Assembly: GCA_005405945.1 (NCBI GenBank) | Contig: BJHW01000001.1 | Location: 744,001-808,000 of the forward strand | Reading direction: 5' to 3' | DNA length: 64,000 nt | DNA from: Streptomyces violaceusniger | GTDB lineage: Bacteria > Actinomycetota > Actinomycetes > Streptomycetales > Streptomycetaceae | Notes under the pieces: generated by a model | What the model saw: only the letters and a program-made list of their open reading frames with translations | What the model was told of the DNA's origin: nothing | Databases searched by the model: none | Made by a program: the position numbers and the translations under genes | In this document: one piece after another, positions 42,271-52,863 of the stretch | Position numbering within the stretch: position 1 is the first letter of the stretch | How the letters are laid out: each line of letters begins with the position of its first letter

Positions 42271-43493
42271 TCAGACCGCGCTGAATTCGGGGGTGCCGGC
42301 GGGCTCGCCCGCCAGGCGGCGGCGCCATGCCGCGACGACGGCTTCTTCGGTCGGCTTGGTCGCGAGGCTGACGGCCACATAGACGATGAGACTGGCGAGC
42401 AGGCCATAGTAGACCGGTTCGTTGGCGAGGAGTCCGTCGGCCACCATGAAAGTGATCACCGTGGCACCGCCCGCGATCATCGAGGCCATGGCACCGGGCA
42501 GGTTTCCGCGCCGCCAGATCAGGCCGCCGAGGATGGGTACGAGCAGGCCGCCGACGAGCAGGTTGTAGGCGACGGTGAGGGCCTCGATGACGTCCCGAGG
42601 AGGCAGGCGATGACCATGGAGGCCACGCCGAGGATGGCGATGGCCAGGCGGTTGGAGCCGACGTCGTCCTGGTCCTCCGGGCCGGCGGGGGCCTCGTGGC
42701 GGCCGCGGTGACGCAGCCGGGCCCAGATGTCATTGGTGGCGACGGTGGCGGAGGCGATCAGGGCGCCGCTGGCGGTGGACATCATCGCGGACAGGGCGGC
42801 GGCCAGGACCAGGCCCTTGATCCCGGTGGGCAGGGCGTGCTTGACGATGGTGGCGAATGCCTCGTCGGCGCTGGCCAGGTTGGGGTAGAGCACCTTGGTG
42901 GCCATGCCGATGAAGGCTCCGGCCAGGGCGTAGACGAGACAGTAGACACCGGCGACGGTGCCGCCCTCGGTGAGCGTGATGGACCACATGCCGCCGAGCG
43001 CCGAGTAGCCGACGACGATCGTGCCGCCGATGACGACCGCGACCCAGCGCGGGACGTCGAACAGGACGTCGAAGACGCTGGCGTAGGCGATGGTGGAGGT
43101 CACGACCAGCATGAGGGTGTAGACCCGCATGACGATGCCGGAGACGGTGCCGGCGGCGTCGCCGTAGCGCAGGGAGAGCATCTCGGCGACGGTGTAGACC
43201 CGCAGCCGGGCGATCCGGGCGGAGAAGAAGACGCTCAGGGCCAGCAGCCCGAGTCCGATGGAGCAGACCATGGCGGCGCCGGAGACGCCGTAGGTGTAGC
43301 CCAGGCGCACGCCGCCGATGGTGGAGGCGCCGCCCGGGACGACGGCGGCCATCGTGCCGGTGTACATGAGGGGGCCCAGCCGTCTTCCGGCGACCAGGAA
43401 GTCGCTCTTGGAAGCGGCGCGTTTCTTGCCCCACCAGCCCACGCCGACGATGCCCAGCAGGTATCCGGCCATGACGAGGTAGTCGACGGTCAT
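42271..43493 (-). CDS. Sodium:solute symporter (SSS), shortened, one frameshift
   Basis: About 408 residues; normal relatives have about 480-500. The N-terminal helices (VMAGYLLGIVGVGWWGKKR, FLVAGRRLGPLMY), the sodium-site region and AALSAMMSTASGALIASA are typical of SSS. After GGMWSITLT the sequence passes straight to EGGTVAGVYCLVYALAGAF, skipping about 90 residues that normally hold two helices, so an in-frame deletion near 42985 is likely. A further one-base loss lies at CCC 42594-42596. Past it the protein reads IEALTVAYNLL to EFSAV. GGAGG is 6 nt before the ATG at 43493. Divergent from the PucR regulator. Confidence 0.8.
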
Positions 43494-43721
43494 CAGGGTC
43501 CTCCGATTCGCTGCGGTCGGCGCCTGATGCGCGAAGCCGTCAAAGGGGCTGTTCGAGGGGAAGGCAACCGCTGCGCGCCAGGTGGGGAGGGCGGCGGCGC
43601 GGTGCCGAGGAGAAGAGAGAGGGAGGCAAGGGGATGTGCACATGGGCAAGGGCCGGGGGTGGTGCCCTGCTGGTCACACGACCGTAGCCACCGGTCGTCC
43701 TGTTGCTGAAGTGCGGGTTCC

Positions 43722-43747
43722 ATCCAATATGGAGTCATCCGTTGGAT
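43722..43747. promoter_or_regulatory. Inverted repeat ATCCAA-N14-TTGGAT in the divergent symporter/PucR region
   Basis: Perfect 6-bp arms spaced 14 nt, 50 nt upstream of the PucR start and 229 nt upstream of the symporter start, in an AT-rich patch. It is a candidate PucR operator. GGATAAA at its right end could serve as a -10 element. Confidence 0.4.
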
Positions 43748-43796
43748 AAAAACGGCACTCCCGCGCAGTGCCGCCGGGCTGGGAGGATGCCTCCTC

Positions 43797-45385
43797 ATGA
43801 CCGAGACCGAGCAGCCGTCCGTTCCCCTCAGCGTGTTGCTGGCCGATCCGGAACTGGGCCTGCGCCAGGTCGCCGGACCGGCCGAGGACCGCCGTATCAG
43901 CACGGTCGGCACCACGGAGATCGAGGACCCCACGCCCTACCTCGTCGGCGGCGAACTCCTCCTGACCGCGGGGGTTCGCCTCCCGCGCTCCGCGGACGGT
44001 ATCGACACCTACCTGCGGCGCGTCGTCGCCGCCGGGGTGGCCGCGCTCGGGTTCGGTGTCGCCCCCGTACACGAGGAGGTTCCACCCGAACTCGCCGCGG
44101 CCTGTGACCGCCACGGGCTGCCGCTCCTGCGGCTGCCGCCGGCCACACCGTTCGTGGCGGTCGGGCAGGCCACGTACGCCGCCATCGCCGAGGCCCGCAA
44201 CCGTGAGCTGAGGGACATCTCCAGGGCTCAGTCGGCTCTCGCCTCCGCTGCCGCCCGCCCGGATGCGCTCCAGTCCGTGCTCGCCCAGCTCAGCGCCCAC
44301 ACCGGGGCCTGGGCGGTGCTTTTCGACGCCCAGGGCAACGAGCTGTTCGGCGCCGGTCCTCGCCCCCGGCTCCCGCACCGCAGCGCGTGCGCGACCTCGC
44401 CGTACGCACCCTCGTGCGCACCAGCCGACGTCACACGGCGCACAGACCAGCTCCTCCCGCGGCGGCAGCGGATCACCACGGAGGCATCCACCTGACCGTC
44501 CACACCCTGCCCGGCGCCGACGGCGCCACCACGCCGCTGGCCCTTGCCCAGGCCACCACCGCCGCCCCGACCCTGGTTCACCGCCACGTGACCAGTACGG
44601 CGACCGTCCTGCTGGCCCTGCTCACCAGCCCGCGGCACGCCCTGGGCACCGACACCCACAGCGTCGGCGCGCTGGTACGGCTGATGCTCGGGGCCACCCC
44701 CGCCCAGGTGGCGCCCGCCCTGGCCCCCGCCGGCCGAACGAGCGACGAGCACTGGATCGTGGTCCACGGACGGCACAACCCCGGACGCTCCACACCGCCA
44801 CCGCCGACCGGTGACGATCCGGCCCAGCTCGCAACGCTGGGCACCGCCCTTGGCACGCCGTACCTGTCCATCGACGGGCCCGGTCTGAGAGCGCTGATCC
44901 CCAGCGCACCGGACACCCGGCCCAGCGCCCCCGCACAGGCCGCCGACCTGGGGTGGAGCCTCGGCTTCAGCGCACCCGCGGCCGCCCCCGACCTGCCAGG
45001 AGCCGACCGCCAGGCCGAGCGCGCCCTGCAGCGCGCGATCGCCGCCGATGCCCCCGCCGTCGTGCACTCCTCCGACCCACTCAGCCTTGATGCGATCGTC
45101 GCGCCCGCCGACGCCCAAGAGCTCGCCCGGACCCGCTTCGCCCCGCTGGACCAGGCCGGCTCACCGGGCGCCACGGTCCTCCTGGGCACCCTGCGGACCT
45201 GGCTGAACCTGCACGGCAGCTGGGACCGCGCCGCGGCAGCCCTGGGGGTGCACCGCAACACCGTGCGCCACCGCCTCGCTCGGATCGCCGAACTCCTCGA
45301 CGTCGACCTGCGGGACCCGGGCGTCCGCATGGAACTCTGGTTCGCCCTGCACTGGCTGCCCGACGACCATCGCACGCACCCTTGA
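43797..45385 (+). CDS. PucR-family transcriptional regulator (one frameshift)
   Basis: About 529 residues. The N-terminal PucR domain (VLLADPELGLRQVAGPAED, PYLVGGELLLTAGVRLP, GVAALGFGV) is followed by a GGDEF-like middle region. The C-terminal PucR HTH domain reads LNLHGSWDRAAAALGVHRN and TVRHRLARIAELLDVDL. The frame changes at the C5 run 44363-44367. ATG 43797 is preceded by GGGAGG at 10 nt, and this ribosome site forms a short hairpin with CCTCC just before the start. It is divergent from the symporter-aldolase pair, which it probably controls in response to its substrate. Confidence 0.9.
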
Positions 45386-45455
45386 CCGGCGACGAGGCCT
45401 GTGCCGCGCCCTGTTCGGGGGCCCAGTCAGGACCTGGACCGGGTCGGCCGGGCTG

Positions 45456-46712
45456 TCAGCGGTAGAGGAGGTAGTGGCGGCGGATGCCGCGGAACACCGC
45501 CAGCTCACTCTCCCAGGCCGCCGCCACCTCGTCCGCCCCGGCGCCCGCGTCGATCATCGTGCGGACCCGCGCGCTGCCCGTCAGCCGGTCGATGCTGTGA
45601 TCGGGCCGCCAGGCGAAGTCGCTCCACACACGCTTCGCGGTCACCAGTAGCGCCACTCCCGTGTGTACGGGGTCGTACACGTCGCGGTCGTGGACGTGGA
45701 CCTGCACGCCGCCCACCGTCGTCCCCTGGAACTTCGAGAACGTGGGGGCGAAGTACGCCTCACGGAACTCCACCCCCGGCAGGTCGAGGGCGTTCGCGGC
45801 CTCGGCCCACCGGGCGTCGATGCCCTCGGCCCCGAGCAGTTCGAAGGGACGGGCCGTGCCGCGCCCCTCCGACATGTTGGTGCCCTCGAAGAGGCACGTC
45901 CCGGAGTAGACGAGGGCGGTGTCGGGTGTCGGCATGTTCGGGCTGGGAGGCACCCAGGGCAGACCGGAGACGTCGTGGAAGTCCGAGCGCCGCCATCCGG
46001 TCATGGGCACCGTCTCGAGGTGCACCGGGGCCCGCAGGAACTCGCCGTTGAACAGTCGTGCCAGCTCCGCGACCGTCATGCCGTGCGCCTGGGCGATGGG
46101 TTGGCGGCCGACGAAAGACGCGAACTCCTTGTGCAGCACGGGGCCGAGCGCGCCGCGTCCCGTCACCGGGTTGGGCCGGTCCAGGACCACGACGCGCTTG
46201 CCCGCGAGCTGCGCGGCCTCCATGCAGTCGTAGAGCGTCCAGATGTACGTGTAGAAGCGCGCGCCCACGTCCTGGATGTCGAACACCACGGTGTCGACGC
46301 CGGAGGCGGTGAAGATGTCGGCCAGCGGCCCGCCGTTTTTGAGATAGGTGTCGTACACCGGCAGGCCCGTCGCCGGGTCGTCGTAGCGGCCCTCCGATCC
46401 GCCCGCCTGCGCGGTTCCGCGGAAACCGTGCTCGGGTCCGAAGACGGCGACCAGGTGCACGCGGTCGTCCGCATGCATCACGTCCACGATGTGGCGTACG
46501 TCGCGGGTCACGCCCGTCGGGTTGGTGACGATGCCGACACGTTGGCCGTGGAGCGCTGCGTATCCGTCCTCGGCGAGGCGTTCGAAGCCGGTACGCAGCC
46601 GGTGGCCGTTGCCCCGAGCCGCGGCGGCCGGTGCGGCGGCGGCCGCACCCGTGACCGTCAGGGCCCCCGCGGCGGAGCCGGCGGCCAGCAGATTCCGTCG
46701 GGACAGGTTCAT
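45456..46712 (-). CDS. namZ: Tat-exported exo-beta-N-acetylmuramidase NamZ (GH171, formerly DUF1343)
   Basis: 418 residues. The Tat signal SRRNLLAAGSAAGALTVTG occupies residues 4-22, with cleavage after an Ala-rich stretch. The body is the NamZ fold: GQRVGIVTNPTGVTRD, VFGPEHGFRG, VFDIQDVGARFYTY, DRPNPV, PPSPNMPTPD and FSKFQGTTVGG. NamZ of Bacillus subtilis cleaves MurNAc from the non-reducing ends of peptidoglycan fragments, and the EHGFRG and DIQDVGARFYTYIW blocks hold its catalytic acids. Its ATG overlaps the D-lactate oxidase stop (ATGA). It is the last gene of the minus-strand MurNAc operon and supplies extracellular MurNAc to the symporter. Confidence 0.9.
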   Translation of the reverse strand: MNLSRRNLLAAGSAAGALTVTGAAAAAPAAAARGNGHRLRTGFERLAEDGYAALHGQRVGIVTNPTGVTRDVRHIVDVMHADDRVHLVAVFGPEHGFRGTAQAGGSEGRYDDPATGLPVYDTYLKNGGPLADIFTASGVDTVVFDIQDVGARFYTYIWTLYDCMEAAQLAGKRVVVLDRPNPVTGRGALGPVLHKEFASFVGRQPIAQAHGMTVAELARLFNGEFLRAPVHLETVPMTGWRRSDFHDVSGLPWVPPSPNMPTPDTALVYSGTCLFEGTNMSEGRGTARPFELLGAEGIDARWAEAANALDLPGVEFREAYFAPTFSKFQGTTVGGVQVHVHDRDVYDPVHTGVALLVTAKRVWSDFAWRPDHSIDRLTGSARVRTMIDAGAGADEVAAAWESELAVFRGIRRHYLLYR

Positions 46713-48812
46713 GGTGTGACCTCCGTGGATCGGGCGGTGGCTTCGTCGAGGAGTTCCAGCACATGCCGGTAGGGGCGACCTGTGGCACGGGTCATGCCCA
46801 TCTCACAGGTGCGATTGCAGGAGGCGTACGCGTCGTATGTTCCGGCGGTGATCTCGGCGGCCTGGGCCGCGGTGGCGGCCGCTGTGACCTCCGGGTGGAG
46901 CAGACCTCGATCCCCGGCGAAGGCACAGCAGCCCCAGTTGTCGGGGACGGTGACCTCGTCGCCGACGGCCGCCGCCAGGGTGCGCAGGGCGCTCTCGATG
47001 CCCAGGTGCACGGTGGAGCAGGTGGGGTGCAGGGCGAGGCTGCGCAGGCGTCGAGGTTCGGGCAGGGCGGGGAGCAGGTGATCGGCGGTGAAGACGACGC
47101 TGTCGACGAACCTCAGCGAGGCGAAACGGGCACGGTCGGGCTCCGGGAGTGCGTCGGGCAGTTGCTCCAGGCCGTGGGTGCAGGAGGAAGCGTCGCAGAC
47201 CACGGGGAGCCTGCCGTGGCCGCTCGCCTCCCACAGCACCTTCAGGGTGCGGGAGGCCATGGTCCGGTAGCCGGTGGTGTAGCCCTTGGACTGCCAGGGA
47301 GTGCCGCAGCACAGTCCGGCCAGCTCGCCGGGCACGGTGATGGGAACGCCCGCCCGGTCACACAACCGCAGGAAGGCGGCCGCCGAGCCCGCCGCCCCAC
47401 CGGGAGCTGCCTCGGGAGCGAAGACGCTGCCGATGCAGGCGGCGAAGAACACCGCACGTGGCTCGGCCGGGCGCCGGGGAGCGGGACGGGCCGGGCCACC
47501 GCGGGGGATGTCGTCCGCCCAGGCGGGACCAGCTCCCCCGCCCCGAGCCGGCGGGCCGCACCGGTGGCGGCGCGCAGTACGGGGGCGGGGAGAGCGTGGG
47601 CGGTGTTCAGCGCGGCGCGCACGCCCTTGACCGCGGTCGCCCAGTGCCGGGCGGCGGCGTTCCCGGCGCGTTGTGCGACGGCGCCGTGGCTTTCGGCGCG
47701 CAGGTGTTTCATGACCGCGCCGGTGTCGATGGCGACCGGGCAGGCGGTGACGCAGAGGCCGTCGGCCGCGCAGCTGTCGACGGCCGCGTAGGTGTAGTCG
47801 GTCTCCAGGGCGCGGCGGCGTTCCTCGTCGCCGGCGGCAGTGGCCAGTGCGATCTCCCGCTGGACGGCGATGCGCTGACGAGGCGTCGTGGTGGCATCCG
47901 CGGTGGGGCAGACGGGCTCGCAATAGCCGCACTCGACGCAGGAGTCGAGCGCGGGATCGACCTGCGGGACGCTCTTGAGGTTGCGCAGCGGAAGACCGCC
48001 TCCCCCACGAAGGCGAGGGTGCCCTCGCTGCCGATCATGAGGTGGGCGAGGATGTCGGCCGGATCACTGTGGTCCAGGAACGAGTTGAGCCCGTAGCCCA
48101 GGGTGTTCTTCATCGAGAACAGCCGCTCGATGACCGCACGGGAGACGGCGGAGGCGCGGATGCGGTCGCGCAGCCGCAGGAGTCCCGCGTGCAGTTCGGG
48201 CTCGCGGGCGCGCAGTGCCTCGTCGGCGTCGGGGGCCGCGGTGTCGATCACGGTCCCGGACGGCAGCACGAACCGCAGGGACTCCATGGTGCGGTAGGCG
48301 TTGTCCCGCGTGCCGCAGTTCATGCCGCTGGAGTTGTTGGCGACCAGGCCGCCGATGGTGCAGGCGGACTCGCTGGCCGGGTCGGGGCCGAGCCGGCGCC
48401 CGTACCGGGCGAGGCACGCATTGACCTGGCGCACCGTCAGGCCCGGTTGCAGCCGGATGCGCCGACCCTCGTCGAGGACCTCCGCGCCGCGCCAGTGGCT
48501 GTGGACGTCCACGAGGATGCCGTCGCCGCTCGCCTGCCCGGCCAGGCTGGTGCCGCCCGAGCGCAGGATGAGCGGCAGCCCGGCCGCTTCGGCCCCGGCC
48601 ATCAGGGCGCCCACCTCGGCCGCCGACGCGGCGCGCACCACGGCGCGCGGCGTGAACAGGTACGGCGAGGCGTCGTGGGCGACCGCGGCCCTGCGCGGCA
48701 CCTCGGTCGTCACCCTGGACGGGTCGCTGACGCACGCGGCCAGAAGCCCGGCCAGACGGGCGTCCCCTTCCGGAGCAGGCGGCGCGGGGGCAGTCGGGGT
48801 GGAGGGGGTCAT
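46709..48812 (-). pseudogene. FAD/Fe-S D-lactate (2-hydroxyacid) dehydrogenase, internally deleted and frameshifted
   Basis: The N-terminal half is an FAD-binding PCMH domain (RSGGTSLAGQASGDGI, ACTIGGLVANNSSGMNCG, MIGSEGTLAFVGEAVF). At about 48005 the sequence jumps from EAVFR to LRNLKSVPQVD, dropping roughly 400 residues (the FAD-oxidase C-terminal domain). It resumes with the two 4Fe-4S motifs CVECGYCEPVCP and CAADGLCVTACP. After a further frame change near 47520 come the CCG domains (LCCGTPWQSKGY, NWGCCAFAGD). Whole proteins of this kind are about 950 residues and oxidise D-lactate into the quinone pool. Its place beside murQ fits removal of the lactate MurQ releases. As read it is not functional; the deletion may be an assembly fault. 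Confidence 0.82.
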
Positions 48813-48836
48813 GGGTCCTCGATGCCGGAGTGGGGG

Positions 48837-50006
48837 TCAGTGCGTGATGCGCAGCAGGTGCGGCGGCTGTGCGGCGGGTCCGCACGGGCGCAGCGGCAGC
48901 AGGCCGGGCGTGATGCTGCCGAGGAGCGTGGCGCGGCGGGCTCCGGTGCCCGAGGGGAACGTACCGGGCAGGCCGTTGACGGTGAGGAAGCCGAGGACGG
49001 CGAAGGCCAGGGCCTCCTTGGCGTCGGAGGGCAGGCCCAAGGCGTCGCTGGAGCGGACCGGCACGCCCGGCAGTTCCTCGGTGATCGTACGCATCAGCTC
49101 CGGGTTGCGGACGCCGCCGCCGGAGACGACGAGTTCGGTGACGCCGTGACCGCGGCAGGCGTCCGCGACGGTGGCGGCGGTGAGCCGGGTCAGGGTGGCC
49201 AGGACGTCGTCGGGCCGGGGCGTGGCCACGGCGTCGAGGGCCCTTTGCAGGTAGGGCAGGTGGAAGTGTTCCTTGCCGGTGCTCTTGGGCGCGGGCCTGC
49301 GGTAGTAGGGGTCGTTCAGCAGGAAGGCGAGCAGGTCGGGATCGGTTCGGCCGGCGGCGGCCCTGCGGCCGTCCTCGTCGTAGGCGGCGGCGCCCGCGGT
49401 GAAGTGCCGTACGGCGGCGTCCAGAAGGGCGTTCGCCGGCCCCGTGTCGAAGGCCAGGGGGTCGGTGCCGGGTGCGACGACGGTGACGTTGGCGATGCCG
49501 CCCAGGTTGAGTGCGGCGGGGGTGCCGGGCAGGGCACGCAGGAGCAGTGTGTCGGTCATGGCGACCAGTGGGGCGCCCTGACCACCGGCGGCGACGTCCC
49601 GGCTGCGCAGGTCGGAGACGACGGGAAGGCCGGTCGCTTCCGCGATCCAGGCCGGCTGACCGAGTTGGAGGGTGCCGCGTACCGTGCCGTCCTCCACCCA
49701 GTGGTGCATGGTCTGGCCGTGCGAGACCACCAGGTCGGCGCTGCCGTCGCAGAGTTCGTGCAGAGCGTGTCGGGCGGCGGCGGCGAAGGCCTGGCCGATG
49801 CCGGTGTCCAGGGCGCAGACGGCCTGGACGGTGGTGGCCGCCGGCGGGAGGGTGGCGGCGATCAGGTCGCGCAGGTCGCCGGGGTAGGGACGGGAGAGGT
49901 GACCGAGAGGCCGCAGGCGCAGAATGTCGCCGTCCAGGGTGAGGTCGGCGGCGGCTGCTTCGATGGCATCGTAGGAGGTGCCCGACATCAGCCCGATCAC
50001 GCGCAT
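48837..50006 (-). CDS. anmK: Anhydro-N-acetylmuramic acid kinase
   Basis: 389 residues, standard AnmK length, intact. MRVIGLMSGTSYDAIEAA at the N-terminus is the family signature with ATP phosphate contacts. SHGQTMHHW, RSRDVAAGGQGAPLVA, LNLGGIANVTV, DTGPANALLDA and VVSGGGVRNPELM follow in the expected order. The enzyme opens the 1,6-anhydro ring and phosphorylates, giving MurNAc-6-phosphate for MurQ. AGGAGG precedes the ATG at 50006. The stop is 25 nt from the D-lactate oxidase start. Its presence implies the cell recovers 1,6-anhydroMurNAc made by lytic transglycosylases, besides free MurNAc. Confidence 0.96.
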   Translation of the reverse strand: MRVIGLMSGTSYDAIEAAAADLTLDGDILRLRPLGHLSRPYPGDLRDLIAATLPPAATTVQAVCALDTGIGQAFAAAARHALHELCDGSADLVVSHGQTMHHWVEDGTVRGTLQLGQPAWIAEATGLPVVSDLRSRDVAAGGQGAPLVAMTDTLLLRALPGTPAALNLGGIANVTVVAPGTDPLAFDTGPANALLDAAVRHFTAGAAAYDEDGRRAAAGRTDPDLLAFLLNDPYYRRPAPKSTGKEHFHLPYLQRALDAVATPRPDDVLATLTRLTAATVADACRGHGVTELVVSGGGVRNPELMRTITEELPGVPVRSSDALGLPSDAKEALAFAVLGFLTVNGLPGTFPSGTGARRATLLGSITPGLLPLRPCGPAAQPPHLLRITH

Positions 50007-50140
50007 GGCGCCTCCTGTCCCACGTTCCGCCGCGCGGGCACGGGCGGCTGCGGTTGCTGCATGGCTTCTTCTCCCAAGGGGCTGTCGCTGTACGGGGCGG
50101 GGGCCGAGAGACCCCCGCACCGGGCCGGGTGCGTGCTTCG

Positions 50141-51706
50141 TCACTCCGGGCCGACGGCCACCGCCGCACGGTCGGGTCCGGACTTGCCGGCGCTCTGAGC
50201 GGCCCCGGCGGTCTCGGGGCCGCGGTGGAACAGGCTCATCAGGCCGCCGACGACCAGGGTGACCACCACGCCGATCGGGACCAGCCACTGGGCGGCGATC
50301 GCGGTGGGCACGGTGGCCCCGGCCACCGTGACGTCGATCTTCACCTCGCGCACGATGTAGGTCATGACCGCGACCGTCACCACGAACGCCACGATGGAGT
50401 CGGCCTCGTTGGCGCGCCTGACGAGCCGTCCGAGGAGGAACGCGCCGAGGAGCGCGCCGTAGGTGTAGCCCGCGATGGTCAGGCCCGTGAGATAGACGTT
50501 GCCGGTGCTGGTGCTGAAGGCGCAGGCGAACACCGCCATCAGCACTGCCCACACCAGGGTCATCACCCGGGCGAGCCTGAGCAGGAACTCCTCGGTGGGC
50601 GCGCTGCGGAAGAAGCTGTGGATGATGTCGGCGACCGTCGAGTTCGACATCGAGTTCAGCGCCGAGGACAACGAGCCCATCGCCGCGCCGAGGATTCCGG
50701 CCACGATCAGACCGGAGACCACCACGGGCAGGCCGTGCAGGATGAAGTCCGGGTACAGGTTGTCGGAGCTGGCCAGGCCCAGCTCCTTGAAGCTGCGGCC
50801 CCGGTTGTACGACCACAGCAGGGCGCCGACCAGGGAGAACGCGGCGAACTGGACGGTGACGAAGACACCGGAGGCGATCATGGCCTTCTGGCCGTCGCGC
50901 AGGGTACGGGTGGCCAGGATGCGCTGGACGATCAGCTGGTCGGAGCCGTGGCTGGCCATCGCGAAGATGGCACCGCCGACGATCGCGGTCGGCAGGGCGA
51001 ACGGGCTGGTGAGGATGTGGGCGAGCCCGAAGTCGGTGTCGAACAGCTGGAACCTGCCGGAGTGCAGGGCGTCCGCGAAGCCGGCACCACCGACGTGGCT
51101 GGACAGCACCGCGATGGCGAGGATCGCGCCACCCAGGTACAGACCCATCTGAATGGCGTCGGTCCAGATGACCGCCTTGATGCCGCCGAGGTAGGTGTAG
51201 ACGACGGTGATCAGCGTGATGACGACGATGATGACCCGGTAGCCGACGTGCAGTCCGAACTCATCGAGCAGCAGCTTGATCGGGAGCGCGGAGGCGAACA
51301 GCCTCACCCCCTCGGCCAGGAGCCGCGTGAAGACGAAGGTCACCGAGGCGAGCCCCTGCATCTTGAGCCCGAACCGGTCACGCAGGTACTGGTAGGCGCT
51401 GACGAACCCGCCACGCTTGTAGAGGGGGATGAGCACGATGGCCACGACGACGCGGCCGATGACGTAGCCCAAGGCGAGTTCGACGTTTCCGAAGGCCTGG
51501 CCGCTGTAAGCGCCGCCGGGCACGCTGATGACCGTGAGCACGCTGGTCTCGGTGGCCACCACGGAGAACGAGACCGTCCACCACGGCACGTGGCTCTCAC
51601 CGACGAAATAGTCCTTCGACGTCTTCTGCCGGCCGGCCAGCCGCAGTCCGATCACCGCGATGGCGACCAGATAGACGACGACCACGACGAGGTCGAGTTG
51701 GCGCAC
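50141..51706 (-). CDS. Sodium:solute symporter, putative MurNAc/amino-sugar importer
   Basis: About 521 residues with some 13 hydrophobic helices and no frame problem. SSS hallmarks include SVVATETSVLTVISVPGGAY in the sodium-site helix, TYLGGIKAVIWTDAIQ and the AMGSLSSALNSMSNS helix. The GTG at 51706 is preferred to 51712, because GAGGAG is then properly spaced. The kinase stop at 51709 overlaps this region, so translation is coupled. In Tannerella forsythia a MurNAc transporter, kinase and MurQ form a PTS-independent route. By position this protein would play the transporter part, taking up unphosphorylated MurNAc. Confidence 0.88.
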   Translation of the reverse strand: MRQLDLVVVVVYLVAIAVIGLRLAGRQKTSKDYFVGESHVPWWTVSFSVVATETSVLTVISVPGGAYSGQAFGNVELALGYVIGRVVVAIVLIPLYKRGGFVSAYQYLRDRFGLKMQGLASVTFVFTRLLAEGVRLFASALPIKLLLDEFGLHVGYRVIIVVITLITVVYTYLGGIKAVIWTDAIQMGLYLGGAILAIAVLSSHVGGAGFADALHSGRFQLFDTDFGLAHILTSPFALPTAIVGGAIFAMASHGSDQLIVQRILATRTLRDGQKAMIASGVFVTVQFAAFSLVGALLWSYNRGRSFKELGLASSDNLYPDFILHGLPVVVSGLIVAGILGAAMGSLSSALNSMSNSTVADIIHSFFRSAPTEEFLLRLARVMTLVWAVLMAVFACAFSTSTGNVYLTGLTIAGYTYGALLGAFLLGRLVRRANEADSIVAFVVTVAVMTYIVREVKIDVTVAGATVPTAIAAQWLVPIGVVVTLVVGGLMSLFHRGPETAGAAQSAGKSGPDRAAVAVGPE

Positions 51707-51708
51707 GC

Positions 51709-52709
51709 TCACTCCTCAACAGCCGCCGACGATGTCAACGGCGGGGCGGGGACGATGGGCGCCGCCCGCCTTACACGGGCGACGTGGGGTTCGTGCGGTG
51801 CCGACACGTCCAGCGCCAGCAGGCCCGCGCCGTCCAGCGGGTCCCCGAGCGGGGACCGCCACTTAAGGGGGTACGGGGAGCCGGTGAGCGCCGACCGCAG
51901 CGGACCGAGGAGCGGTTCGCCGAGGCCGGTGAGTCCGCCGGTGACGGTGACGGCGTGGGCGTCGCCGCCGATTCGGCGGGCGGCGGCGAGTACGGCCCCG
52001 GAGAGCGCTCCGGCGGCATCCCGGACGATCGCGGATGCCGTCGCGTCACCCTCGGCGGCCGCCCGTGCCACGTCCGGGGCGAAGGACGCGATGGTGCGGG
52101 CCTGGTTGCCGTCCCGGCTGACGGCCGAGGGCAGCCGGTCGGGGTCGCCGAAGCGCTCGACGGCGGCGGCCAGCAACGCGGTGGCCGGTCCGCGCCCGTC
52201 GTGAGCGCGCAGCGCGGCCCGCAATCCGGCGGCACCGATCCAGGCGCCGCCCCCTCGTCGCCGAGCCAGGGACCCCAGCCGTCGACCCGGGCGTACGACC
52301 CGTCGTCCCCGATACCGACGGCGACGGAACCGGTGCCGATCGCGAGCACCACGCCCACGTGACCGCCCAGGGCGCCCGCGTGAGCGGTGACGGCGTCGCT
52401 GGTGACGGCCACCTCATGCACGGGCAGGTCCTCCAGGAGCCGGACGGCCAGGGCGCGGGCCGCCTCGGGTGCGGCGGCCGCCCCCGCCGCACCGACGCAG
52501 ACCGTGGCAGGCCGGAGCGAGGGGTCCCGTTCCAGGAGCGGCAGGACGGCGGCGCGCACGGCCGCACGGGCCGTCACCACTCCGTTTTCGGCGGCGAGCC
52601 CAGGAGCTCCGGGCACCTCATGGACGGTACGGGCGGGACCGGCACCGTCGGCCCGTACAACGGCACGGCAGCCGGTCTTGCCCAGGTCCACCGCTATCGC
52701 TGCTGTCAT
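51709..52709 (-). CDS. BadF/BadG-family amino-sugar kinase (GlcNAc/MurNAc kinase, MurK/NagK-like; one frameshift)
   Basis: About 333 residues. The ASKHA-fold motifs are plain: AVDLGKTGCRA (phosphate 1) at residue 5, VVLAIGTGSVAVGIG (phosphate 2) near 125, GWGPWLGDEG near 147 and the adenosine motif VTVTGGLTGLGEPLL near 265. The frame changes at the C5 run 52250-52254, right after LGDEG. A restored base gives GGGAWIGAAGLRAALRAHD. MurK of Clostridium acetobutylicum and human NagK belong to this family and phosphorylate MurNAc and/or GlcNAc at O6. It is the first gene of the minus-strand operon, driven by a good promoter at 52802-52830. Confidence 0.87.
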
Positions 52710-52801
52710 ACGGCATGCCTTCGGTCGGTGGGGATCCGCCGCATCGGGCGGTCACGGGGCAGGTGGCTGATCGGTGACCGGCGCGGATCGCGGTCCAGCG
52801 A

Positions 52802-52830
52802 GTATCAGAAGGCCGACCTCCACATGTCAA
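52802..52830 (-). promoter_or_regulatory. Promoter of the MurNAc kinase-symporter-anmK-dehydrogenase-namZ operon
   Basis: On the minus strand TTGACA (52830-52825), a 17-bp spacer and TGATAC (52807-52802) form a near-consensus vegetative promoter about 93 nt upstream of the kinase ATG. It is one of the best -35/-10 pairs in the window. Confidence 0.6.
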
Positions 52831-52838
52831 TAACTAAC

Positions 52839-52846
52839 CTCGCGAG
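52839..52846. promoter_or_regulatory. Palindrome CTCGCGAG between the divergent mur promoters
   Basis: A perfect 8-bp palindrome sits 9 bp from one -35 hexamer and 18 bp from the other in an AT-rich 40-bp patch. It is the natural place for the RpiR/MurR operator controlling both directions. Confidence 0.4.
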
Positions 52847-52863
52847 ATTCTTTCCGTAACTTT

